Shown piece after piece: positions 53,031-63,744 of a DNA stretch of 64,000 bases. Under the pieces are notes generated by a model. It had not been told where the DNA came from and made no database searches. It saw only the letters and a program-made list of their open reading frames with translations. The position numbers and the translations under genes are program-made. Where the stretch lies: positions 35,131,001 to 35,195,000 of the forward strand of contig JANJXV010000013.1 in the NCBI GenBank assembly GCA_024803745.1, in the 5' to 3' direction. How positions within the stretch are numbered: position 1 is the stretch's first letter; the number at the start of each line of letters is the position of its first letter. The DNA comes from Megascapheus bottae. Lineage: Eukaryota > Chordata > Mammalia > Rodentia > Geomyidae.

Positions 53031-53316
53031 TTTTTCTTATTTCTCACTTGTATTTCTTTCCCTTTTGAATATTTTTAACTATCAAAAAGTAATGGTGATT
53101 CTTAGTAATCATAAATAAGATGTTTCTCTACAGGTACTTAAACAATTCAGATAACATTCCACTGGGTGCAAATCTGATATATAAGCACCTAGCTTGAGAA
53201 AGTCAAATTCTAGATTGTTCCTAACTTCATAAATGAATTTAAATAGCCACGTGTCTATCAGCTTCCAACAAGATTGGGCATGAGCAGTGGAGAAAACGTC
53301 TTAGAAGTATCTAATG

Positions 53317-53381
53317 GGGGGCCAGGAGTTTGGCCTAGTGGTGGAGTGCTTGCCTAGCATGCAGAAGGCCCAGGACTGGAA
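53317..53381 (+). repeat. ID-Geo SINE with internal deletion
   Basis: ID head 'gccaggagtttggcctagtg' jumps at 'aaggccc' directly to the tail end 'aggactgg', losing about 120 bp. A GAAA repeat follows. Confidence 0.8.
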
Positions 53382-53415
53382 GGAAAGAAAGAAAGAAAGA
53401 AAGAAAGAAAGAGAG
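53382..53415 (+). repeat. (GAAA)n microsatellite
   Basis: About eight GAAA units at the end of the deleted SINE. Confidence 0.93.
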
Positions 53416-53629
53416 AATCTAATGGTCAATTTTACTTTAGTATTTGATTTTCAGTACTGTCATTTGAACTGAGGTTATACACTTGCACACATCACCACCT
53501 GAGGTATGCCGTCTTCATGCTATTTTTCATATAAGTCTCCAGCATTTTTCCCAGGATCATTCTTGGACATCAATCCCCCTATCTACACTGTCTGAATAGC
53601 TGGTATTGCCAGCTGTGCTGGCTGTGCTT

Positions 53630-53850
53630 TGAGGTGCAGTCTCTCTACTTGCCCAGGCTATCCTCGAAACACAGTTATCCTAACTCCACCTCCACAATAA
53701 CTGTGATCACAGGTCTGAGCCACCATGCTCAGATAATGTGTTTATTTTAGATTGGATGATTTTTGTTTTGTTTTGTTTCTGTGGTGCTAGGGACAGATCA
53801 CAGGGCCTTGTACACAGAGCTTTGCCCAGGATTCTGCTAAGGCTCCATTT
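53630..53850 (-). repeat. B1-type and ID-type SINE fragments, old
   Basis: 'gtgatcacaggtctgagcca' (B1 head complement) at about 53703-53725, and 'tgtggtgctagggacagatc' (ID complement) at about 53780. Confidence 0.5.
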
Positions 53851-53854
53851 TAAG

Positions 53855-54735
53855 AGCATCTTGCTTCATGATGGATGCTAAGCTCTATTTAGACCACAGT
53901 TTATCTTATGGCCAGTAAATAGGGCAGGTTTGATATTGGAGCTAAAAACAGAGTTCCAGATGCTCATACCTTAGAAATAGGATGGACCTGGCTGCCTGTC
54001 TGAAGCCCACTCAATCAGGGTTGGAAAAAGGAAGTGTTATCAAATAACTCTTAACCAAACAGAATGGAGCCAAGGCATAGCCAACTCCAGGTTGGATCAG
54101 CCACGGTCTCCAACTCAGTGAATACACATCGATCCCTTCCTCCCTCAAACCTGACATTCCCCCTAGTAACAAGCCTGTGATTTCCAGAAAGACTATTTTC
54201 TGTTTCTTTTCAGCTGTAGCAACCTGCTCTTTTAAATAGCTTCTTTATCTGCGGGGGTAATTACAGTCTGTGACTAACAGCTGCAGTTCATAAACATGAG
54301 TTTTCCGTTTGGGTCAGTGGTTCTCAGGTCTTTTCAGAATGGCAACTCCCCCAGCCCAGGCTGATCTTGGCAGTCAGAGATGTAACTCTGCCTCAGCACC
54401 CAAGCTGCCCAGGACCCAGCGTGCAGTTAGTTCACTCTGTGTGGGAGTTCAATCTCTACTTCATAAAAGAGGTCACAGTTTTGTTAAAAAGTCAAGTCTA
54501 ATATCAATACAAATCTTTGGATGTAGGTGTTACTAGCAATTTAAAATTTCCTTTTTTTTGTTTTAATGCTGTCAGGGGTCCACAGTGGGCAAGTGTGTCT
54601 TCCATATTTATGGAAGAAAATGGAATTTTTTGAAAAGCAATTCATTACTATAAAACTTTTAGAAGACAATGTAGGAGAAAGCCAGCATTAGCTTTGAAGC
54701 TAGGCTTAAGAGTTCTTAGAAGTATAATGTATATA
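53855..54735. other. unique intergenic stretch
   Basis: No gene or repeat was recognised. Confidence 0.55.
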
Positions 54736-54740
54736 GAAAT

Positions 54741-55261
54741 GAAAAGAACACAATGAAGGGAATGGAAAGACTTAGAAAAAATCATATTAAATGAAGTAAG
54801 CTCAATGGTTTCCCTCATTTGTAATAATTAGTACAAAACTTGGACTCTCCGAATAGAGGATTACAATAGCTCAAAACTTAGATACATAAGGCCATATAGG
54901 ATGAGGTTAAATGAAAGGACCTCCAGGAATAGAAACAAAAGCCATATAATGAATGATTGTTGTCCTTAATGTACTATGTTATTTCTCATCTCTTCTGCTG
55001 TCCCTTGTTATCTCGTATTGTTACAGTATTTCATCTTGTTATCTGATATATTGTATATGTGTGTATTTGGTTATTTGAAGTTGGATAGGGAAGGAGGAAA
55101 ACAAGATGAGGGGTGGCGGTGAGCTGGGAGGGAAATGGGGACCAAGACATGAGAAAGGGTATCAATGTTTGTGAAGTAATGCACCTTCTATCTGGTGAGT
55201 ATAATGTAACCCTTCTATTAATTACAATAAAAATATATGAAAAAAAGAAAAGAACACAATG
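54741..55261 (+). mobile_element. 5'-truncated L1 with 15-bp target-site duplication
   Basis: L1 3' region from 'ggaatggaaagacttagaaa' to 'cccttctattaattacaata' plus an A-rich tail, flanked by gaaaagaacacaatg at 54741-54755 and 55247-55261. About 490 bp, non-coding, no internal promoter. Confidence 0.92.
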
Positions 55262-55291
55262 TAATTATGTCCCTCACTTAAAAACTTTCTG

Positions 55292-55530
55292 AGAGCCCAT
55301 GTCACTGGCCAGTAATCCTAGCTACCCAGGAGAATTGAGGTTTGATGTCAGGAAAATCAATAAAATTCTTATTTCCAATTATCCACCAAAAAGTTAGAAG
55401 TGGAGCTGTGGCTCAAGTGGTAGAGCATTTGCCTTGAGCAGAAAAGCTAAGGAATAGTACCCTAAGTCAAGTACTGAACTAAGTTCAGTACTGAATTCAA
55501 GTCTTAGTACTGCACAGAAAAAATAAATTA
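55292..55530 (+). repeat. B1-Geo SINE
   Basis: Head 'agcccatgtcactggccagt', Geo tail with a short internal duplication near 55470-55495. Confidence 0.82.
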
Positions 55531-55547
55531 TAAGAAAAATTTAAAAG

Positions 55548-55682
55548 GACAGAGGAGGAAAAACAAAGAACAGAGATGATGAATATGATCCAAGTATATG
55601 TATAATAGAAGTATTACACCAAAATCTTTCACTTTGTACAACTGATAAACAAGTAAAAACCTTACAAATAAAATAAAATCTC
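55548..55682 (+). repeat. possible retrotransposon 3' end
   Basis: 'tttcactttgtacaactgat' followed by AATAAAATAAAA. The family is uncertain; it resembles the AT-rich ends at 48.6 and 51.9 kb in style. Confidence 0.35.
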
Positions 55683-55781
55683 TTAATCAATTTAACTTCT
55701 ATTCATAGTTTACAATATTGATTTGTCTTCAATCATATATAGATGGTGAATTTCCTTGAAAATATTTTCTTTTCTTTTCTT

Positions 55782-55984
55782 TCTTTTTTTTGGGGGGTCA
55801 GTCGTGGGGCTTGAACTGTGGGCCCTACCCTTTGAGCCACAGGGCTGCTTCCAGTTTTCTGGCCATTAATTGGTGATAAGAATCTCATGGACTTTCATGC
55901 CTGTGCTGGCTTTGAACCATGATCCTCAGATCTCAGCCTCCTGAGTAGCTAGGATTACAGGTGTGAGCCACCAGCACCCAGCAT
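55782..55984 (-). repeat. B1-Geo SINE
   Basis: Plus strand T-rich start, 'cgtggggcttgaactgtggg' and 'gtagctaggattacaggtgt'. Little diverged in the head, partly deleted in the tail. Confidence 0.9.
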
Positions 55985-55989
55985 TGAAA

Positions 55990-57250
55990 ATATTTTCTAC
56001 TCTACCTGCCCAGTCTCCTGGCAGGTTAAAAGTGATGAAACAGTATGGATGAGGTATTGGAATTAGAACCTAGATTTCCAGTTTCAAGTCAGAGCCACAC
56101 TGGGGAGTGGGGGATTGTTTTGCTTTGTTTTGTTTCGAAGTTTCATTCCCTGAGCTCCTATTTTCCAGTCAGTAAAGTCAGTACTACAATATGTTTCCTA
56201 GAGTAATGCTATCATAAGAACACATAAAACATTTTGCATATTATAAAGTATCATAGAGCTGACAGGAGGAACAACCACCAGGAAATTACATAGTGACTAG
56301 TTTGTAGCTGACTATATAATTATATAGTTTATATTTATTTATATTGCTTAGCTTTCTTAATGTCCCAAACAAAACTTTTATATCTTCTCATCTTTTTAGA
56401 AGCCATCTTCATTCTTACATATGCATCTTATTTTTTCTCTCTATCCTAAGTATTTCTGCAAATAGATTAAAAGGAGACACCAAAGTATCAGTTCCCTGCT
56501 GAAGGCAACAATACATTAAGAAGGGCCATGCTAAATCAACTACCACTCTGGCAGTACATTAAAGTCGTTTGAAATGCTTCTAGGAGGAGGAAAAAACCTC
56601 TAATCCCTACAAGGCTCCCTTTCAACCCATATTCCTTAATTTCAAAAAATGTCCCAAGTCTTTCAAAAGGCCAAAATATCATTTTACAGTTTGGAAGTAA
56701 TAATGGAGTCTATTTCATTTTTTTTTCTTTAAATCATTCTTGTTTAAAGGGCTCAATGAAGCTAGATCTGCTCTGCAAAGGGACTGGGCCAAGTAGACCA
56801 TTCCTGCCTTGAGGGGCGGGGCGGGGGAGGGAGGAAGGGGGACACAAAGGGGAAGGGGGGAAGGGACGCGTGGGAGTCAGGCATCCCTAGGGCACTGAGC
56901 CTGGAGTTCAAGGCTAAATGACTACCTGGAGAATTCCTAAAAGCAGCAGAGTCAGGCATTTTCCCTATTATTTCTGGGTGAGATTCTCATGTCTGTCATT
57001 GTGTGGAAGAACGCCCAGTTCCTCTAGTAGACTACACTGACGGGAAGAAAGTTTCCAATGAGAAGAGAAACAAGTTGGTTACAAGACAGGCAAGTGAGAC
57101 CATTTCTGTGTCTTTAGACAACAGTGCTTGCAGAGAAACTTTCACCGTCTCCAGGCGTGAAATGCTCTTCCCCGTCATTCTCCTGTTGCTTATGAAAATG
57201 TCTACTCACAAAAGCCCCAGTGATCACAATGAGTATTTCTGAAAACCACC
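55990..57250. other. unique intergenic stretch
   Basis: No gene or repeat was recognised. A G-rich patch with GGGGCGGGGCGGGG lies at about 56814-56827. Confidence 0.55.
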
Positions 57251-57254
57251 AATA

Positions 57255-57425
57255 TGCCTAGCATGATACCAAAAACCCCACATACATGTCCTGTCTCTTT
57301 CGATCTTGGCAGCAGCCTTGAGGCAGATACTACTTATTCTATTTTACAGATAAGAAGGTCAGGGTGTATATGGATTAAGATATCTAATGTCTCAGTTACT
57401 GGTTGATCGGTATTCAAACCCAAAT
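57255..57425 (+). repeat. MIR relic
   Basis: 'cttgaggcagatactactta', 'attttacagataagaaggtc' and 'gtattcaaacccaaatag' in MIR order. Confidence 0.7.
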
Positions 57426-57429
57426 AGAT

Positions 57430-57605
57430 CTCTTCCTCCCTCCCTCCCTTCCTTCCCTTCTTTCTCTTTCCCTCCCTTCCTCCCTTCCTTTTCTTTCCCT
57501 CCCTCCCTTCCTTCTCTTCTTCCTTTCTTTTTTCTTTTTCCTTCCTTTCATTTTTCTTCTTTCTTTCTTTCCTTCCTTCTCTTTCTTTCTCTCTTTCCTT
57601 CTTTC
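57430..57605 (-). repeat. polypyrimidine (CCTT/CTTT)n microsatellite
   Basis: Pure pyrimidine on the plus strand for about 175 bases. It lies exactly at the tail end of the minus-strand SINE that follows. Confidence 0.96.
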
Positions 57606-57824
57606 GATGATAGTAATGGGGCTTGAATTCAGGGCATGGGAATTGTCCCTCGATTTTTCACTGAAGACTAGTGCATTACTACTTGAACCACAGCTCTATT
57701 TCTGTTTTATTTTTGGTACTCTACAACAGCCTCCCCTTCCTGGGCTGACTTCAAACTAAGATCCTCAGATATAGCTTCTCTAGTACATAGGGTTATAGGT
57801 GTGAGCCACAAGCTCCCAGTGCTT
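57606..57824 (-). repeat. B1-Geo SINE
   Basis: Plus strand 'atggggcttgaattcagggc' to 'gggttataggtgtgagccac'. Diverged, and its A-tail side is replaced by the pyrimidine tract. Confidence 0.82.
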
Positions 57825-57833
57825 TTTCTTTTC

Positions 57834-57946
57834 TTTTTGAGCCAGGATTCTGTTCTGTAATTCAGGCCTCAAACCCCAAATCCTTCTGCCTTAGCTTCCT
57901 GTGTGCTCACGATTATAATTATGTACTATCACATCTAGTTTCCAGT
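57834..57946 (-). repeat. B1-type SINE, diverged
   Basis: 'gagccaggattctgttctgt...ccttagcttcctgtgtgctc' reads as the complement of an old B1. Confidence 0.5.
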
Positions 57947-58154
57947 TCTTTCAGACTCTGAAATCTGTTTACCCTGAATAACATACAGCTGAAAACATAA
58001 TCCCCAGGTACTTAGTTCCAGAGAGGCCCATGCTGGATTCTTAGGGCACATCTTAATTTGTAATTAACAGTTGTCACTGTATCCAGGTGAATGGTTTGCA
58101 TGTGTGATCTCATTTTCTGCTTCCCAGAACGCTTGAATGATATAAACTAGCCTG

Positions 58155-58398
58155 ACCCTGTAAATATTTTTTCTTTTTCTTTCTTTTTTTTTTTTTTTGC
58201 CAGTCCCGGGTTTGAGGTCAGGGCCTGAGCACTGTCCTTGGACTTTTCTCAAGGCTAAAGCTCTACCACTTGAGCCTTAACATCACTTCCGGCTTTTTTC
58301 TATGTATGTAGTACCAAGGAATCGAACCTGGGTCTTTGCGCATGCTAGGCAAGCACTACCACTAGGCCAAACTCCTAGCCCAACCCTGTAAATATTTT
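58155..58398 (-). repeat. ID-Geo SINE with 16-bp target-site duplication
   Basis: Intact minus-strand copy flanked by accctgtaaatatttt at 58155-58170 and 58383-58398, a perfect match. A T-rich left end is the A tail. Confidence 0.95.
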
Positions 58399-58399
58399 A

Positions 58400-60060
58400 T
58401 TTCCCCCATCCATCCCTTTTCCTTTTCCCCCTTCCTCTGTCTTCTGCAGCTTGGAGATGAAGAGTACCAGTCACCCACATCTCACCTTGCCTTTAGCTTG
58501 ACATAATGCAAAAACATATGGAAAGGAAGACAAGGATATATCTTAGGTTCCTTCTTGGTTGTCTGAGAGGGAAGAAGTTGTCTTCAGGACAACTCCCTGC
58601 ACACTTGGTGCCAGAGAAGTGACCTCAGACCACAGCTCCAACACTGATTACCAGTAATCCTGCTCAAGAGGTGATAGAGTGTCCTCTCTTTCAAAAAAAT
58701 AAAAAGAGATAAAAATAGCCAAGAAACAACACTTTCTTTACTGCTCTGAAAGCTTGGCAGCCTTCCAGAATAGACTTATGTACTTTTTGTACTTGGAGGG
58801 GAAAAAAAAAAGAGATGGGATTTGATCCAAGAATGGTCCTACAAACGAGAGAAATGGAGAGCAAGCAGCTGGAGCAGCAGGCCCAAGTGGTACCACCAGC
58901 TGCAGGCCCATTAATTAACATTCCCTGGTATGCAGCCGTGCCCGTGACCTTGATTCTTGTTGAATTCACAGAGATAATTTCTACCAAGCCTCTACTTTTC
59001 TCACTGCAGTATATTTATCCAAGGAGTATCTTGCATATTTTCCCCCTCATCTCTCTCTAAGCAGTAAATTTATTCTAATTGCAAGGAGATATAGTAAAAG
59101 CCTGATTGAGCTCTTGGCAGTTTATAGAGATTTATTTCTAGGGCTTAAGACTTTTTTTTTAAAGAGTGTGTGACTAGAGAAGGCCTGTGGGGAGGTTGGA
59201 AAAGGAGCCCAAGAGAAACTGTAGATTTAATGGACCTATAAAATAACTCTGCTTCAGATTAACTCCGTTTCCAAAAAAGAGTTTAAACAGTCTGCCCCAA
59301 GACAGGACTTGTGACAGCCAGTCTGATGTGAGATCTCTAAAACGTTGTCCCTTTCTCTCTGTGTTTTCAGGTTTGTGTGTGAAATTTGTTACTCCCCAAG
59401 CTAGGGGATAGAGTGGAATCTATTTTCCAGAGGGTGGTGGGGAGGGGAAGATATATTTAACCATAAGAAGGAGCAGCTATGAAAAGAGGCAAAAGTAGAC
59501 CCCAGCACCTGCCCTTAAAATCACTGTCTTCTCAGGAACTCTGTCAAAGCTGAATTGTGACTTTTAAGCCATGGATTGTGGCAGACGGATGGGGAGAGCC
59601 TGACCTTTGTCTCAGAGTTTCTGCAGAAAAATGGGGAGTCTTCTGAAGTTCAGTCCCCTCGGGCACTTCCAGCTGATAAGGAGACAGACCAACACTCAAA
59701 TCCCCGAATGGGGCTTGCTGCTCCAAATAGGCTTTGCAAGCACACATTACTGAACATTTCCCTGAAATTCTTCTAGGCTTCTGATCCCAAGAGTGACATT
59801 CATCTTGTTTTGCAGCTGCTTTGCAAGTTCTGCTGAGGATGAATTTTAGGACTTCCAACTGTTAAATTGGTTATATTGTAAATCTAATCACAGCACTAAA
59901 ATGGAGATGTTTGTTCTGGTAGAAGAGGCAAAACAGAAAAGATCTAAAGTGGACAAAGGTGGAGAGTGGATCACTGGTCTTCAGCCACAAGCAACTCGGG
60001 ACTTGGCTAGTACTTGATAGGGTGCCCTCAACTTAGGCTTTTTTTCCCCCAGAAACCTGA
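58400..60060. other. unique intergenic stretch
   Basis: No repeats over about 1.65 kb. 58815-58980 and 59540-59850 read as moderately complex, SINE-free DNA that could be conserved non-coding sequence, but nothing proves it. Confidence 0.5.
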
Positions 60061-60071
60061 TGTTGGGGAAA

Positions 60072-60074
<3 letters not shown>

Positions 60075-60128
<54 letters not shown>
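60075..60128 (+). repeat. (GT)n microsatellite
   Basis: About twenty-six GT units, directly abutting a 49-bp tandem duplication. Confidence 0.96.
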
Positions 60129-60132
<4 letters not shown>

Positions 60133-60230
60133 CTGGGTCTCCATGACCCCGTAACTTCTGCATTCTGCACACCTGCAAAATCTGGGCCTCCATGACCCCG
60201 TAACTTCTGCATTCTGCACACCTGCAAAAT
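60129..60230 (+). repeat. 49-bp tandem duplication
   Basis: Unit 60129-60177 repeats at 60178-60226, with one change seen (gggtct to gggcct), and a third unit starts with aaatc at 60227. Confidence 0.95.
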
Positions 60231-60289
60231 CAGTGTCATACTGGTGGTGCCAAGGTCAGCTAGCTTTCTTTTTCACAAACGGGCCTCGG

Positions 60290-60732
60290 GACTTTTTTTT
60301 GGTCAGTCGTGAGGCTTGAACTCTGGGCCTGGGCACCGTTCTTGAGTTCTTCCGCTCAAGGCTAGCTCTCTACCACTTGAGCCACAAAACCACTTCCAGT
60401 TTTCTGGTGGTTAGTTAGAGATAAGAGTCTCACGTACTTGGGCCAGGAGTTTGGCCTAGTGGTTAAAAGTGCTTGCCTAGCATGCATGAAGACCCGGGTT
60501 CGATTCCTCGGTACCACATACATAGAAAAAAGCCGGAAGTGGTGCTGAGGCTCAAGTGGTAGAGCTCTAGCCTTGAGAAAGTCCAAGGACAGTGCTCAGG
60601 CCCTGAGCTCAAGCCCAGGACTGGCAAAAAAAAAAGTCTCACTTACTTTGATGCCCAGGCTGGCTTTGAACTGTGATCCTCAGCCTCCTGGGTAGCTAGG
60701 ATTGCAGGTGTGAGCCACCAGCACGTGGCCAG
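60290..60732 (-). repeat. B1-Geo SINE split by a younger SINE
   Basis: Plus-strand complement of the Geo tail at 60293-60439 and of the B1 head at 60649-60730. The middle is interrupted by an ID-Geo copy. Confidence 0.92.
60426..60648 (+). repeat. ID-Geo SINE nested in an older SINE
   Basis: Near-intact copy ('gggttcgattcctcggtacc' B box) flanked by agtctcacgtactt at 60426-60439 and agtctcacttactt at 60635-60648, a 14-bp duplication with one mismatch. Confidence 0.94.
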
Positions 60733-60734
60733 AT

Positions 60735-62025
60735 GGGCCTCTTGTAAGACTCTTGGTTCCTACCATGCCATAACTTGGGCTTCAGTTTGGCTTTGGGTTG
60801 TGATGATACACAACGTTAATGTCCTTCTCACATCCTCTGACACATCTGAGAATTCACCTGCAACAGTGCTAGACCATTACCCACAAGCTGGCCATTCCCC
60901 ACACCAGCATCCATGTCTCTTTCTTCCCAACCAGTTTTTTTTTCTGCTCCGTGGCAGCCTGCTGCTGCTGACAGGTTCAGGAATGACCACCGAGGCCACT
61001 GAATGATGCTTCAATCTTCCTGTTCCCCAATGGGCTAGTGCAGAGGTGTTCCTCAGAGATTCTCTAGAGATTTAGCAATTCTCTAAGGCAATAACCTACT
61101 CTTGGTGCATCTTTTATTCATTTTTCTCTTTCCCTTCCTTGTTTTTCCCATCCTTGTTAATGTTTCTTAGAACCACCTCCCTAACAGGCTTCCTGTATCC
61201 ATGTCTTTGTCTCAAGGTCAGCTTTTAGAGGTCACCGTTTTGTACGACTTTCCTGTAGCCTGATTCCTGGTCCCTACAACTCGGCTTAGCACTTTGGAAG
61301 TCTGACTGGTCGGAATCAAGGGTCACAGGTGCACACCCAGGCTCACATACATAGCGGTTCCCTGGTGGCAACACAATTATCACTTCTAGCTTACTCTACT
61401 TCTCTATGCTGGATATTGTGCTAGAAAATGGTTCTCTGTTGAGAACAAAATACACTTTCACCATTTAGGGGTTCCAGCGGGGAAAAAGAATTATAAGTGA
61501 CACTCCTGTTAGAAAACGGCTTCATCTTATACAATTGTGCAAGTGCTAGAAAAGGCAAGACAACAAGAGTTTGGGATATAGAGAAGAGCTAACATCCAAT
61601 TTCAGACTCCCCAGAGTTTGCATTTGGGGAATCTTAAGTACAAAATGTTTTTTTTTTTAAAAAAAAGGCACATAGAGCAATTATTATGCACTAGGACCAC
61701 TGGAAATTTCCACTTATTTAGTTCCCACAACTCTATGAAGTTAATATCTTGTTTCCATTTACAACTAACGACACATAATTAGTTTTAATCTAGGGTTTCT
61801 TGTAGACAGTCTCTTTGAACTCTAAAATTCTGTGAATTTCAATCACTCAGTCATTTTGCAAATATTCAATTCCCTCTCTGTAGCAATGTGCAGAGTGTTG
61901 GCATATAAAGATGATCAAGATTAGCATAGTTACAGCTTCTCAGGGTCTGTCAGAGAAGAAGGGTTTTTAGAACTCACTGTCAGAGCATTGCTCTTTGATT
62001 CCCAGAACCAGAAAAAAACAGGAAT
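60735..62025. other. unique intergenic stretch
   Basis: Only a possible MIR remnant (61655-61775) was recognised; no gene signal. Confidence 0.5.
61655..61775 (+). repeat. MIR relic
   Basis: 'attatgcactaggaccactg', 'ttagttcccacaactctatg' and 'tgtttccatttacaactaac' fit MIR. Confidence 0.5.
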
Positions 62026-62030
62026 TTAGT

Positions 62031-62172
62031 CAGGTGTAGTGATTCACACCTGTAATCCCAGCAGTTGGGAGATGGGAGGAGGATTGTGAATTTGAGGGTA
62101 ATTTGGATTATATAGCAAATTCTGGACCAGCCTGAGCCACATCCTATGACTCTGTCTCAGAAACCCAGTAAC
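62031..62172 (+). repeat. B1-type SINE, monomeric
   Basis: 'gtcaggtgtagtgattcaca', 'ctgtaatcccagcagttggg' and 'tctgtctcagaaacc': a classic B1 layout without the Geo tail. Confidence 0.75.
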
Positions 62173-62499
62173 AACAGATTGGGAAGTTACTGTCTCATTC
62201 ATTAAGGGATTCTATTGTAAAAGGGATTTTCAGGACCTGACTTAGGAGTCTACTTCATCAAAGAGGTCCATTCAAAGAATCAAATAACTTTAAAATGATT
62301 ATTTAGGTACATATAGGTTTAAATTTTTTCATCTTTAACCTTCTTTGTAAAGGTTCAGTCCTTTATTTCTACCAGTGTGGCAAAACTGGGTCCTGCTATG
62401 TGCTGACCCTGTCCTAATCACGTCACACGAATTACCTACTCCTTACAATAGCAAAGTACCAGGAACCATTCCCATTTTACAGATAGGGAAAACTGCTGT

Positions 62500-63674
62500 A
62501 AATAACCTGCCTGACAGGAGGGATCACTACCACACTGTTGGTGGGAGTATAAACTTGTTCATCCACTATAGAAAGCAGTATGGCATATAATGAGTGATTG
62601 TTGTCCTTAATGTACTATGTTATCTCTCATCTCTTTTGCTATCCCTTGGTTATCTCATACTGTTACAATATTTCACCTTGTTATCTGATATATTCTATAT
62701 GTGCTTAATTGGTTATTTGAAATTGGATAGGGAAGGGGGGAAATCAAGATGAGTGGGGGGTGAGGGGAGGGAAATGGGGACCATGTCATGAGAAAGGGTA
62801 TCAATGTTTGTGAAGTAATGAACCTTCTATCTGGTGAATATAATGTAACCCTTCTATTAATTACAATAAAAAAGAAATCAGTATGGCAGTTCCTCAAAAG
62901 ACTAAACACAGAGCTTCCCTATGACCCAACAATACTACAACTTGGCATTTACCCAATTGCCATAAACAAGGACATATTAAATCCATCAGCACAACAATGT
63001 TCATTGCAGCACTATTTACCATAGCGAAGATATGGAACCAACCCAGATGCCTCTCAGTAGATGATTGGATCAACAAGATGTGGTATGTATACATAATGGA
63101 ATTCTATGCTGCCATCAGAAAGAATGACATCGCCCCATTTGTAAGGAAATGGAAAGACTTAGAAAAAATCATATTAAGTGAAGTAAGCCAGACTCAAAGG
63201 AACATAGGCTCATTGGTTTCCCTCATTTGTCATAATTAGTGTAAACCTTGGACTCTTCTAGTAAAGGTTTACAATAGGGCAAAACCTAGATACATAAAGC
63301 CATATATAATGAGACTAAATGAAAGGACCTCCAGGATATAGAAACAAGATCCATATAATGTGTGATTGTTGTTCTTAATGTACTAGGTTATTTCTCATTT
63401 CTTTTGTTGTCCCTTGGTTATCTCACATTGTTACAGTATCTTATCTTGTTATCTGATATATTGTATATATGTTTATTTGTTTATTTTAAATAGGATAGGG
63501 AAGGGGGAAAACAAGATGAGGGGTTGAGGGGTGGGGTGGGGGGGAGGGAAATGGAGACAAAAATGTGAAAAAGGGTAGCAATGTTTGTGAAGTAATGCAC
63601 CTTCTATCTGGCGAATATAATGTAATCTTTCTACTAATTACAATAAATATATATTTAAAAAATAACCTGCCTGA
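62500..63674 (+). mobile_element. 5'-truncated L1 with 15-bp target-site duplication
   Basis: Flanked by aaataacctgcctga at 62500-62514 and 63660-63674. The L1 runs from 'ccacactgttggtgggagta' through the last part of ORF2 and the 3' end to 'actaattacaataaatatat'. Only the end of the ORF2 reading frame remains, about 100 codons in pieces (PYDPTILQLGIYP at about 62915-62955 and WINKMWYVYIMEFYAAI at 63065-63115), so it is inactive. A second L1 fragment is inserted in it. Confidence 0.93.
62570..62888 (+). mobile_element. L1 3' end nested inside the larger L1
   Basis: About 287 bp, from 'tataatgagtgattgttgtc' to 'attaattacaataaaaa', flanked by agaaagcagtatggca (62570-62585) and agaaatcagtatggca (62873-62888). 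It interrupts the host L1 sequence, which continues with 'gtatggcagttcctcaaaag'. Confidence 0.92.
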
Positions 63675-63744
63675 AGTTGCACAGCTGGTGAAATAGGGCA
63701 TTAAGTTCAAGCAGAATGGTTCCCAGGTCTATCCTTTGAATTAT

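Larger units (their letters stand above)
62380..63740 (+). repeat. MIR relic split by an L1 insertion
   Basis: The left part (62380-62514) shows 'cattcccattttacagatag'. The right part resumes at 63660 with 'cctgaagttgcacagctggt' and 'aggtctatcctttgaattat'. The two parts join into one MIR if the L1 and one duplicated target site are removed. Confidence 0.75.

Noticed and set aside
62375..63239. L1 ORF2-like peptides as a possible active reverse transcriptase
   Set aside because: Only the end of the frame is present, interrupted by a nested insertion; the catalytic domains are absent.
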